Origin: Glycine soja
Taxonomy: Eukaryota; Streptophyta; Magnoliopsida; Fabales; Fabaceae
Length of the DNA stretch: 64,000 nucleotides
Direction of reading: 5' to 3'
NCBI RefSeq assembly: GCF_004193775.1
Contig: NC_041005.1
Location: 18,633,865 to 18,697,864 of the forward strand
Within the stretch, counting starts at the first letter, position 1, and each line of letters begins with the position of its first letter. The notes under the pieces are model-generated. The model did not search any database. It had not been told where the DNA came from and saw nothing but the letters and a program-made list of their open reading frames with translations. Position numbers and translations under genes: made by a program. This document shows, piece after piece, positions 22,981-33,820 of the stretch.

Positions 22981-23980
22981 TGAAATTCTGATACTGAGGA
23001 CAGATGTCGTACAGGATGTCACGACATCCCGCTTCAGAACATGCAGATTATATATGACAGTATGAACAGATTAAACAAGTAAATAACACAAGAGAATTGT
23101 TAACCCAGTTCGGTGCAACGTCACCTACATCTGGGGGCTACCAAGCCAGGGAGGAAATCCACTAGAATAGTATTAGTTCGAAGATCTAACAGCCACTGTA
23201 TACAACCTTCTCACCTAATCACTACCCATGCAACTTCTACCTAAGAGCCACTCTTAGATATGAGAACCCCTCTCACTCCCTCTCAATCACTCACCCGTGT
23301 TTACAAACAAATCAAAGACACACCAGAGATTGCTCTCTGAACAATAGAGATCAACTCTACACACTCAGGTCCAACACTTGATGTTAGGGTAACATCAAGG
23401 TGGCTCACAAAACACTCAAGTCCCAAAACTCACAAAATAACTCTTCAATCTCGGACTTGGTGCAAAACCCGTGCAGCCTTCATGTTTATATAGCAGTGTA
23501 CGTATCTGGGCTGCAACAACTTGCGCTGGATAAGATCTATCATTCTCCTGAAAAATCTGCACTTAAAGATCTAAAAGATAAAGTTTGATCTTTTAGTTTT
23601 TATCTTTAATCTTTAATCCCTGAACGAACTATTCAAGTTTGTAATTCGAACTTTAATTATCTTTTAATTCGTTCCTAAAGATAGATCGCCTAATCTGTTG
23701 CTGACTGCACATTAATCTGTTAAAGGTATAACAGATTTATGTGTCCAGTATTTTCGGGCAGGATGTCCTGGACATTGTATCCGACATCGTGGATCCTGCA
23801 GCTTCAATTCTTCATTTGACATTTTATCTTGCCTTGTGCATTGTGCAGCCCGATCTGATTCCTTGACATAATGTTAGACATCATGTGCAGCAACTCCAGC
23901 TTTCCTTCATTGTCTAAGTGCTTATGTTTTAACAAAATTTTAGCCAATCTTTTAAAACTCAGTAAAGCTAAGCACTAACA
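22981..23980 (-). repeat. 5' LTR of SIRE1-like copy 1
   Basis: 1000 bp with no difference from 14712-15711 found by eye. The TATA-like TATATAAA on the minus strand is at 23485-23492 and should start the element transcript. Confidence 0.97.
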
Positions 23981-23985
23981 GATTA

Positions 23986-24134
23986 GATTTTGGCTTGAAA
24001 CAAACTCAACATTAGTTATTCAATCCTTACCAAACTTACTCTTGTCCCCTAGAAGCTCAAGAATCGTTGGTTCTATTTCCTTTTTTTTACCACTTGTATG
24101 CATTTTCAGGTTTCTCATATTTGCAGGGAAGGTA
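23986..24134 (+). pseudogene. LINE RNase H remnant, segment 3 of 4
   Basis: Directly after the SIRE1 target duplication, the frame left at 14711 continues as FWLETNSTLVIQSL, the LWLETDS-type strand of plant LINE RNase H. It runs to a SHICREG-type motif at the end. There it is cut by the gypsy element (TSD AGGTA, 24130-24134) and resumes at 28617. Confidence 0.78.
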
Positions 24135-25523
24135 TGTGACACCCTCTACCTCTACAATTATAACTAACTAATTAAATAAATCATACAAAATTTAATTAAA
24201 AGATTATAAACACATAATAATAAAAGAAGGAGAAAAAAACATGCAAAATTAATTAATAATTTTTCTTTTTAAACACATTTAATTTAAATCAATTCAAAAG
24301 GATAAAGGTTCACATCCACTTAGTGAAAACATAATAGAATTTATTTTTTAATAAAAGGTAAGAATATCCCGGCTCAAAACAAGGCCGTTCACTCTAAATA
24401 AATAATAGAAAGAAACTAAAGTAGAAAAGTATAATGCAATTATATCATTCAGTCAATCATAACATGTGAAAATCATAATATGCGAAGTAAAATCCTATTC
24501 CCTAATGTCACACTTATCAAAGCATATCCCTATCACAGACTAAGTCTCTCCATCTCTAGCATGTGACTCATCATATGAAGCCTCACCTGAAACAAAGTGG
24601 CAATCAGCCCAAACACAAACACACACCGGGAGTGAGTTATCACATTCGTATATAATAAAACATTAGAGCATGTGAAACATATAATACTTAAAGCTGAATG
24701 TATATAAATAACATTACTACACAAAATCGCACACATTATTCACACCCATTCAAGTTTATACCCTCCATAAAATAACATCAACCACAATTGTTAACTCAAT
24801 GAAATTCAAACACAAGCGTTATGCAACAATTATGCTAAGACTCAAGCCTATATGCAATGTGGTACCATGTCAGTGAAAAACAACACTGGGGCGCTTAGGA
24901 GTACATGAAAAAGCACACCACACAATGGTATACTCGGTCACTCTCACTAAGTAACATCATAAGGTGACCAGTCAGGGTTACTATGTTTTGCGAGAATGCC
25001 CCAACCACATGGGATCAACATGGGCTTAAAGGAGCACTCAAACCGAGTATCTTTACCCCCAAGGCCTAGATTCCGAAGAATCCGTTTGGGCCTCACCTTC
25101 CTGATTCAGGTCCAACCCCTAAAATATTTTCTTTTTTTGCACGCAGACACTGTTTATGAGTTATATAATACCCACGAACTCACACTTATATTTCAAACAT
25201 ATTTAACACATTGCGCTATAGTTTAACCCTTCAGGATCCTAACTAGGAATCCTACAATTTCCTTTAACACTGCGCATAAAAGTTCTCTCAAGGTAAACAC
25301 TGGTCGGGTTACTATATAACTCCTAACTCACATGACAAGTAATATCACTACAAATATCAATCACACACTCATTCACAACCATATTTCATGTCCAGAGTTT
25401 AACATTTCACACTTTAACTAATTCCAAAATATACTCAACAATTAAATAACAATATATCATAACAATAATAACATACAATATTTAACTTCAAGGCTTATAA
25501 ACAAATAACTATAAAATACACGT

Positions 25524-25567
<44 letters not shown>

Positions 25568-25584
25568 CGTAAACGTAAACGTAC

Positions 25585-25635
<51 letters not shown>

Positions 25636-26545
25636 CATATAAAAAGTATTAAATATATATTAATATAAAATAATCACAATAATATCAAATATATTATTAA
25701 GTAAATACAAATTATATATAACAATAAAATATATACTCTTATTGATTTCTATGAACAACATGTATACCTATATTCTAAATATATTTCAACTAAGTTATCA
25801 ACATCAAGAAAATGCATAATTACAATGTGAATACAACTTTAGTTAATTTCTTTAAATGATTTTAGCCAATTCAATTATCCAACAATCCCTACGCATATGA
25901 ATTTCATGACAATCCCTACACATATGAATTTCATGACGAGAAATCACCCACATGAAATAAAATATAAAGTTTGTAAACAAAAAACAGTATCAATATATAT
26001 GTACACGTATACACTGCGGTGTGAAAAAAAATAAAAAAAATAAAAAGAACAAGATTGAAATGCCAACATATCTGGTATAAACAAAATCACCACCACACAA
26101 TTTTTATGCTAATTATAAAGAATTCTAATTTCTAAGGTACGCACCTAACACAGGAACACATCAATTCTATAACAAACTCACAACAGAACACCAATTGGTT
26201 CATCAAACACACTCAATCCGCGATTAAACATGAAAACATAATTAAATTCATAAACACCCCAAAATAACCCAAAAATTGATCATCTAGGGATCCCTACACA
26301 TATTCACTCTAATGTTAGGGTTCTCTAGAGCTCCTTCTCTGGTTGCTCTGTTAGGGTTCTTGTGCGTCAGAAAAGAAGAAAGGAACAAAATGTGTTTTCC
26401 AAAAAGCTGCTCTAGGTTAACATTTGGCTTATATAGTGGGAATTTATGACCTAATAATTTTTATTTTATTTTTACTTATTTATTTATTTATTAATTTATT
26501 AATTTATTATTTTCTTATTTACTTATTAAAGTTACGGCTGTTACA
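24135..26545 (-). repeat. 3' LTR of the deleted gypsy element
   Basis: 2411 bp. On the minus strand it starts TGTAACAGCCGTAAC and ends GGTAGAGGGTGTCACA. It shares about 250 bp with the 5' LTR stub at 28360-28611, but lacks some 70 bp present there between 'cactctaat' and 'ctctagagctcc'. It contains two long AT microsatellites (25527-25564 and 25590-25635) separated by 'acgtaaacgtaaacgtac'. Confidence 0.88.
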
Positions 26546-26635
26546 ATTCCACCCCCCTAAAAAAAAGTTTCGCCCCCGAAACTTACCGGTATCGAATAAG
26601 ATAGGATATGCATCACGCATCTGACCCTCTAGTTC

Positions 26636-27718
26636 CTAGGTGGCATCCTCGCCCGAAGCACTTCCCCATACTACTTTGACCAAGGGAATCTCTTTCCCCC
26701 TTAGCTGCTTAACCATACGATCGTCGATCCTGAGTGGGTGTGTTTCATATGTCAAGTTCTCTTTCACTTGGACATTGTCTAATTCAATCACGTGCGACGG
26801 ATCATGGACATATTTTTTGAGCTGAGAGATATGGAAGACACTGTGGAGATTTGAGAGAGATGGTGGCAAAGCCACCTGATACGCAACTGGGTCGACACGC
26901 TTTAGGATTTCAAAGGGACCAATGAATCTAGGTGTGAGCTTACGGGACTTCAACGCCCTACCAACCCCAGTCCACGGAGTGACTCTCAGAAATACATGAT
27001 CACCTACAACAAATTCAAGATCCTTTCTTCTCTTATCATAGTAGCTCTTCTGCCTACTTTGGGTTGCTCTAATCTTTTCTTGGATCAACTTGACCTTTTC
27101 TGTGGTCTGCTGAACTACCTCAGGTCCTAAGGCAATGCTCTCACTGGAATCTACCCAACATAAAGGTGTCCTACATCTTCTACCATACAATGCCTCGTAA
27201 GGCGCCATACCTATACTAGAGTGAAAACTATTGTTGTATGTAAACTCTATCAAGGGTAAGAAACTATCCCAACTACCCCTCTGCTCTAACACACAGGCTC
27301 TCAAGAGGTCCTCTAAGGATTGGATGGTGCGCTCGGTTTGACCATCAGTCTGTGGGTGGTAAGCAGAACTCAACCTAAGCTTGGTCCCCAAGGCTTTATG
27401 AAGACTCTCCCAAAATCTAGAGGTAAATCTGGGATCTCTATCAGAGACTATGCTAGAAGGAACACCGTGTAGTCTAACTATCTCACTGACGTACAAGCTA
27501 GTCAACCTCTCTAAAGAATATCTGATGTTTATTGGGATGAAGTGAGCAGATTTGGTCAACCTGTCTACAATAACCCAAATGGAATCTAAACCTTTGGGGG
27601 TTCTAGGTAACCTCACCACGAAATCCATGGAAATGTTATCCCACTTCCACTCAGGTATCTCTAAAGGTTGCAACTTCCCTGAAGGCTTTTGGTGTTCTAT
27701 CTTAGCTTTCTGACACAC
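26636..27718 (-). pseudogene. pol: Gypsy integrase plus chromodomain remnant
   Basis: A frame of about 360 codons. In order: the C-x2-C end of the integrase zinc finger (CLVCQKAK, just upstream); an integrase core with ISMDFV, SDRDPRFTS and DGQTERT, carrying the D, D and E catalytic positions; a GPFEILKRV...FHISQLKKY C-terminal module; and the start of a chromodomain (IPLVKVVW...EDAT). A TAG at 26636-26638 falls where the chromodomain Trp codon of ATWELE is expected, and the frame continues open as ELEGQMRDAYP beyond it. This is consistent with a G-to-A nonsense mutation that truncates the chromodomain. Tekay/Del assignment comes from these motifs. Confidence 0.88.
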
Positions 27719-27745
27719 TAGGCATGCAAGGACAAACTCATAAAC

Positions 27746-28290
27746 TTATTTCTTCATACTCGGCCACCAAAACATCTGCCTAAGGTCCTGGTACATCTTA
27801 GTCGCTCCCGGGTGGATACTCAGACTACTTTTATGGCCCTCTTCCAAGATCGTTCTCCTAAGCTTGGGTACACAAGGAACACACACCCTATCCTGAAACC
27901 TCAAGACTCCATCAGTTCCCACTCTAAAACTACTCTCTCTCCCTGCGACTATGATCTCTAACTGAGTTGACAAGAATGAGTCAGACTTCTGACCCTCACG
28001 AATCTCGCTCAAGAGTTCGCTGATGACTCTCAACATACCCAACTTAATGCTAATAGAGGTGATATCACATGCCAAGCTCATGTCTCTAAACTGCTCTAAG
28101 AGATCCAACTCTCTAACCATCAAAGCAGACATTTGAAGGGATTTTCTACTTAAGGCATCAGCTACTACATTGGCTTTACCTGGATGATAGCTAAGCTCAA
28201 AATCGTAATCCTTAAGGAACTCTAACCATCTCCTCTGCCTCATGTTAAGCTCTTTTTGATCAAACAAATATCTAAGGCTCTTATCCCTAC
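27746..28290 (-). pseudogene. pol: Gypsy RNase H and integrase zinc-finger remnant
   Basis: Same frame as the integrase remnant, separated only by one in-frame TAA at 27746-27748. It reads SLRYLFDQKELNMRQRRWLE and HPGKANVVADALSRKS (end of Ty3 RNase H and linker), then the HHCC finger histidines (HPGATKMYQDLRQ, FWWPSMKK). Upstream of about 28285 the frame runs into LTR sequence. That point is the deletion junction; the preceding RT is absent. Confidence 0.85.
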
Positions 28291-28611
28291 ACATATTCAC
28301 TCTAATCCCCAAGCGTGAGTAACTCATCCCTTACCTCGATGTAGTCGCTTAAATATTCTCTATTAGCAATGGTGGCGTCTCTGGTGCTCTCTAGAGCTCC
28401 TCCTCTGGTTGCTCTGTTAGGATTCTTGTGCGTCAGAAAAGAAGAAAGGAACAAAATGTGTTTTCCAAAAAGCTGCTCTAGGTTAACATTTGGCTTATAT
28501 AGTGGGAATTTATGACCTAATAATTTTTATTTTATTTTTACTTATTTATTTATTTATTAATTTATTAATTTATTATTTTCTTATTTACTTATTAAAGTTA
28601 CGGCTGTTACA
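28282..28611 (-). repeat. Truncated 5' LTR of the gypsy element
   Basis: It begins at 28611 on the minus strand (TGTAACAGCC) and matches 26277-26545 until the junction with RNase H codons near 28282-28290. The only shared bases at the join are a short 'ggat'-like microhomology. Confidence 0.85.
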
Positions 28612-28616
28612 AGGTA

Positions 28617-28684
28617 ACTCCTGTATTGACAAATTAGATAACTATGGTATCACAATGAAGTCTTTTAGTTGGTGGGACCTCATT
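28617..28684 (+). pseudogene. LINE RNase H remnant, segment 4 of 4
   Basis: After the AGGTA duplication the LINE frame resumes (NSCIDKLDNYGI, then SWWDLI). This matches the EGN.CADKLAN..L...WWD end of plant LINE RNase H domains. It stops where TGTAACACCC, a likely gypsy LTR start, begins at 28685. Confidence 0.75.
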
Positions 28685-28757
28685 TGTAACACCCTCAAAA
28701 TTACAACTCAGTTAGGTATAGATATTTATTTATTTAAAGTAATTTTCTATGAGTGAT
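28685..28757 (+). mobile_element. Start of a gypsy-type LTR, interrupted
   Basis: TGTAACACCCTC directly follows the LINE remnant and looks like the start of a Tekay-type LTR. The sequence is broken after 73 bp by the next solo LTR and seems to continue at 30109. The far end of this insertion was not securely located. Confidence 0.4.
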
Positions 28758-30103
28758 TGTTAACGTTTTAATTACGTTAGGATTTACCTTGGCCAAGTGT
28801 AACCGAATCCCAATTGTAGTACTAGACCAAAGCTCAAGTTGTCTCCCAAGGGAATAGTGCAAGGATGAATATTCAAATTAAAACCTTTCGGATAAAGATG
28901 TTTTTGTGTTTTTATATTTTAAACTACCTAAAACTAAAACTAATCAAAATATAAAATAAAAGATATATTTTTCTACAGAGATTAATGTGTTGAAAATTTA
29001 ATAACAAAAATTAAAAGAAAAAGTAAGAAGTTACTTGTTGACACGATAATAATTGTAGACGGAAACAATAATGTTGAGATGCTAAGATTGTACTCAGAAT
29101 CCATCTATTTGCTGCAATTCCTCACATGTGTACGTTGTTATATCATTCATCCCTAATTCACTAATATATTTTATCCCTAATCCCTTAGGTGATAGACCCT
29201 AAATCACTTGCCTTGATTCTCAATCCCTTGGCAAACCAACACAAGCAATCAACATTATCGTTTGGGAATTTGCGAGACTTAACCAAGATTATTCTATCCC
29301 TCGAGATAACCTCAATTAAGTATCCAACTCAGTTCGGGTTTCAAAGAGACTCGCCAAAGTGCACGACAATTCTTGGAATCATCTATGAGGTGTGTAGGCT
29401 CATAAAACATTAAGTATAGAAGGCGAATAATGAACTCAAACAATATATTAATGTGAGAAAGTTACAACAAATAAGGTTCAATCCTTGTCTCTCCTAGCCA
29501 AGAAAGAAATTAGCCACTCATGAAATACAAGAAGAGAGAAGAGAAGAGGATTTTTCAGTGAAGGGTGGTGTGTACAGGTGTTTTTTGTTGCTGCCTATGC
29601 CTATATATTTATAAAATCATAGATGTGTTTAATAGAGACAAATAATCTCCTTAATTTACAAAATAATATAATCTAAACATGAAAAATATCTCTATAATCT
29701 ATTTAATTGTTGCAATTATCTTCCAAGTGATTTTCTTCATTTATCTTCGAGCTATATCTCCATAATTATCTTTGTTTTGAATTAATTTAGTTTATGGACA
29801 CATTGTTCGGCTCACTCCTCATTTAAGCGAGACATCTTCTGAAAAATTTCATCTTCTCCTCTGTTTGAGCTGGCTTGAGTGGCCTATACCTCGCTTGAGT
29901 AACGCTACCTTGTAAAATTGCCCTATTTCTCTGTAAAAACTCAAAATCACATTAAAAACTTCAAAAATCATAATCCCTATCTAAAATATATTAAAAATTG
30001 AAAACATAACAAATTTGATTTAAAAAAAGGCCTAAATTATACTAAAGTATCAAATAAACATCTCAAATTGAATATGAAAATACGGTAGATTTGATGTTTA
30101 TCA
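28758..30103 (-). mobile_element. Solo LTR (gypsy type), TSD GTGAT
   Basis: 1346 bp with TG...CA ends and exact GTGAT repeats at 28753-28757 and 30104-30108. On the minus strand it starts TGATAAACATCAAATC, a start seen in legume gypsy (Tat/Ogre-like) LTRs. A TATAAATATATA box at about 29601-29612 on that strand supports minus orientation. No coding sequence. Confidence 0.82.
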
Positions 30104-30108
30104 GTGAT

Positions 30109-30999
30109 TCTTTTACAGTTAATTGGTGTGCAATGCTATTTTAAATATATGGTTTCTATGTGGGATTAAATTCTTTTGTTTAGTAGTTGAATGGAATTAC
30201 TTTAGTTCTAAGTTTCTCTAGTAATTTAGTCCTTGGAAAATTTTACATTTAAATAAATTTTTACAGATAAAATTATAATTTATCAATTGGAGTAGATTTT
30301 AATTTTTGTGATTAAGTTTTATAAAATTTAATTGCATCGTGGTATAGTTACGCAGTGTAAAATTACACTACGCAATTAAACCCTTGCTTGTTGACACCTC
30401 TTTGGACACAAGTCACTCCACATGCCCACAAGTGGACATGTAGAATCCATTAACCTCCCTCTTCCTTTCTTCACATAGCCAGCCCCACCAACACATGCAA
30501 CATCACAATTCAATTTCCTTTGTTGACTTTTGGAACACTCTTAAAATTCTCTCTCAACTTTCACCTTCACTACACTTAGAAAGAAAACTCAACTTCAATT
30601 GCATTATTGGTGCCGAAGTGCTAAAAGACCAAGATCACTTGTCAATTCTCTCATCTTCCTCTCCTTCATTTCTTGCAACCTACCATTGGTAAGGGGGAGT
30701 TCTTAGTGTGAACTCAACCCCATGGTTACCTTTGGGAGGAGGTAACCATGGTTGTAATGAACCTCTGTTTACTTTTTTTTTTGTTTTTACAAAATTTGAT
30801 CTGACGAGAAAAAAGGGTTTGTAGAGAAAATTGTTTTTGGTTTTGAATCAATCTTGAAATTGATTGCATGCACTATTTTGCTTCTTCATTTTGCTTTTTT
30901 TATTTTATTTGAGAGAGCTCAAAATACAAAGGAGATTCTACCTAATGTTTTCCAAATTTTTTTTATATAATGATTGAATTTGAAATTTTGAGTCATAAC
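30109..30999 (+). other. Probable continuation of the interrupted gypsy LTR
   Basis: Noncoding sequence with LTR-like character ('cacatagccagccccaccaacac', CT-rich leader, 'ttctcatcttcctctcc'). It contains a perfect inverted repeat CATGGTTACC/GGTAACCATG at 30721-30750. Assigned by position only. Confidence 0.35.
30721..30750. repeat. Perfect 10-bp inverted repeat, 10-nt loop
   Basis: CATGGTTACC, loop tttgggagga, GGTAACCATG. It could form a stable hairpin in RNA or single-stranded DNA. Function unknown. Confidence 0.9.
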
Positions 31000-33815
31000 T
31001 GTAACATCCCATTTTTCGTAAACTAATTTAAAAAGAATTGTTATTTGTAAATAAATAGAGTTTTAGAAAAATGATGACATTTTTATAATTAAATAAATAA
31101 GAAGAAATAGTTTTATTAATTAAAATAATGGTTTGAAAAAAAATAAAAAAGATATTTTATTTATTCATTTGATAGGGAATAAAATAGAGTTTGTTTTTAT
31201 AAAATAATAAAAATAAATAAATAGAGAAAATAATAGGTTGTGAGTACCCTAGATATAAATAACCAAATGTTAGGTTAGACTGACGATAGCTTCTCAACCT
31301 TCTTTTCCTCTCAATTTCGTTTTTCCTTCTCTTTCTCCCAAAACCCTCTCTTTTCCTGACGACCACCAAACCTGTATCAGAAAAATGACGATCTCGGACT
31401 CATTCACTGTTAGATGGTCGTGAAATTTAGATACCCTGTTAGAAACTCAATTCTGAGACTTTTCACCGTTGGGAATTTCAAAAGCCAGTCGAATCTGAGA
31501 GAAATACACTTCACATCATAGCCTTTTCTTTTCCTACAGAAACCCAAAAACTGTCTCGGTAAAACTATGATACCGGATTCGTTGACCGTTGGATTGTCGT
31601 AAAATTTTGATATGAGGTTAGAGATTCATTTCCACACGTCTTCACCGCTGGGGTTTGAAAAATAATGTCTGTAGATGGAGAAAGATGCATTGCACGTAGG
31701 ATCATGGAGTGGAGGCTTTAATCCCTTCTCTTTCTCTCTAACATTTAGGAACCTTAACAGAGCAACCAAAGGAGGAACTCTAGAGAGCACCAGAAATGTC
31801 ACAATTGATAATAGAGAATGCTTGAGTGACTATATCGAGGTAAGGAATGAGTTATTCACAATTGGGAATTAGTGAAAACATGTGTAGGGATCCTTAGAGT
31901 ATCAATTGGAATTCGGTTTAGAGTGTTTTCGCAATTTTTTATTCTATCCTTATAATTATAAGTGTGAATTATATACGTTAGATGAACCAATTGATGTCCC
32001 AATGAGAAATTGCTATGAAATTGATGCGTTCTTGTGTTGAGTGTGAACCCTATAAATTGAACTTTTGTCTAATAGCGTGAATTGATGAAATTAAGTAAGT
32101 AGAAATTTAGCATAAGAGGGAGTGAGATATTGATTTTGTATTTTCTCCTTTTCATGCTTTTTAGGTTTTTTTTTATAGTTTAAAATTAATATTATAATTG
32201 AAATTGATCAAAGATTTCTAGTAGACTGTGTGTTGTATTCTTAGATAATATATATGAATTCATGTATACTTATATATACAGGAAATTGTTCATATAATTA
32301 TTTAGAATTGGTACATTGAAAGCTTACTTTGAAATTCATGATCCAATATGATGTATGTTGCTGGTTTTATAGATATAAATTTAGCTATATATTTATTTAT
32401 ATTAATATTTTATGTAAATAGTATTGTAGTGTTGTTATAGTGTGATTCCAAAAATTATTCAAGTGTTGGAGTTTGAGAATATTATGGTTAGATTTGAGGT
32501 ACATGTGTATTGAGTTGTGAGCTGTGAATTATACAATAATATGACTAGTGTTGATATTGAGAAAAGTGTTGATGCGCAATGTTAAAGAGAAAGTGTAGGT
32601 TTCCTATTTAGGAACCAGTGTTAAATTGTAGCGCAATGTGTTAAACGTGTTTATAAATGGAATATGTGATGAATTGTGGAATAACATATTGCTTTGAGAT
32701 TATAGTATTGTTATTGAGATTGAGTATAAGTGCAAAGTTGAACATGTGTAAATTTGTGAGATACGTGTAAACATGTGATGGTGGATTGTGACACTATGAG
32801 ATGTGAAATTGTGAATGAGTTTTGGCTGTGAATAAATGTGTGGTTAACACTTGATGTAACATTACTTGTGTTGTAAGCTATGAATTGTACAATAACCCGA
32901 TCAGTGTTATCTTGAGAAGTGTTGATGCGTAGTGTTAAAGAGAAAATGTAGGTTTCCAATTTAGGAACCAATGTTAAATTGTAGCGCAATTGTGTTAAAC
33001 ATGTTTAAAACACAAGTGTGAGGTCATGAGTATTGTATAATTCATGAGCAGTGTCTGCATGCAAAAAATTATTTTAGGGGTTGAACTTGAATTAGGAGGG
33101 AGAGACCCGACGGACTCTTCGGAGTGTAGGCCTTGGGGGTCACCCGGTTTGAGTGCTCCTTTAAGCCTGTGCCAATCCCACATGGTTGGAGCATTCTTGC
33201 AAAACAGCATGACCCTGATTGGTTTCCCAATGATTTTACTTAGTGAGAGTGACCTAACATACCCATTGTGTGGTGTGTCTTGTTATGTACTCCTAAGCGC
33301 CCCAGGGTGGTTTTTCACTGACATGGTACCACATTGCATATAGGCTTGAGTCTTAGCATAACTGTTGCATATGCTTGCTAATTGTTTATTATGAAATCGA
33401 TGTGTTATTGTGTCTTGATCGAAGTGTGTGATTCTTGTGTAATGTGATTGATGATTGAAAAGTGAATTTTGGATGACAAAGTGGTGGAATTACGTGAGTT
33501 ATGTTTAAGTAAGTTTTATTCTGTTTATATGATATGTATATCTAGTTGTCTTGCTTCTCTATTAGTTAGGAATGTGAGATTGGGGCATAAGTTTTTATAT
33601 TAATTGCATGATGTTAGTCTATTTTATTTTACCTCACTAATTTAACAAAATATTTTTGTAAATTTTGATGGCCTTATTTTGAGCCGAATATGTTTTAATA
33701 AGTTTTAATTGATAATAGTAAAGTGAATGTGAATCTTTTACCCACGTGAATTTGTTTACCGATATTTTTATATATTTTATTTATTTATATATATGTCGGG
33801 GTAGAGGGTGTCACA
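31000..33815 (+). mobile_element. Solo LTR of the Tekay-like gypsy family
   Basis: 2816 bp, starting TGTAACATCCCATTTTTCG and ending GGGGTAGAGGGTGTCACA. Flanks are ATAAC (30995-30999) and ATAAT (33816-33820), a one-mismatch target duplication. It is collinear, in opposite orientation, with 9040-10768 and 24135-26545. No internal coding region is attached. Confidence 0.82.
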
Positions 33816-33820
33816 ATAAT

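Larger units (their letters stand above)
14712..23980 (-). mobile_element. Full-length SIRE1-like (Sirevirus) Ty1/copia retrotransposon, copy 1
   Basis: A 9269-bp element on the minus strand with TSD GATTA at 14707-14711 and 23981-23985. In element order: 5' LTR 22981-23980; initiator-Met tRNA PBS 22967-22978; gag-pol 22922-18195; leaky TAG; env-like ORF to 16242; several polypurine motifs; PPT 15712-15723; 3' LTR 14712-15711. The two 1000-bp LTRs look identical base for base. Both ORFs are open and every structural part is present, so this is a very young and possibly autonomous insertion. It lies inside the LINE RNase H domain. Sirevirus assignment rests on the downstream env-like ORF, the AAAGGGGGAGA PPT core and the multiple PPT-like motifs. 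Confidence 0.95.
24135..28611 (-). mobile_element. Internally deleted Ty3/gypsy chromovirus (Tekay-like), TSD AGGTA
   Basis: Minus-strand element with a complete 3' LTR (24135-26545), a PPT-like AGGGGGGTGGAAT just inside it, pol remnants (26596-28290) and only the first ~330 bp of the 5' LTR (about 28282-28611). Identical AGGTA flanks are at 24130-24134 and 28612-28616, so the outer ends are genuine. One deletion removed most of the 5' LTR, the PBS, gag, protease and reverse transcriptase. The copy cannot move by itself. Confidence 0.9.

Noticed and set aside
26424..26624. Hydrophobic 66-residue frame (also 28490-28756) as a membrane protein
   Set aside because: It is the AT-rich start of the gypsy LTR read on the wrong strand, which is why it occurs twice.
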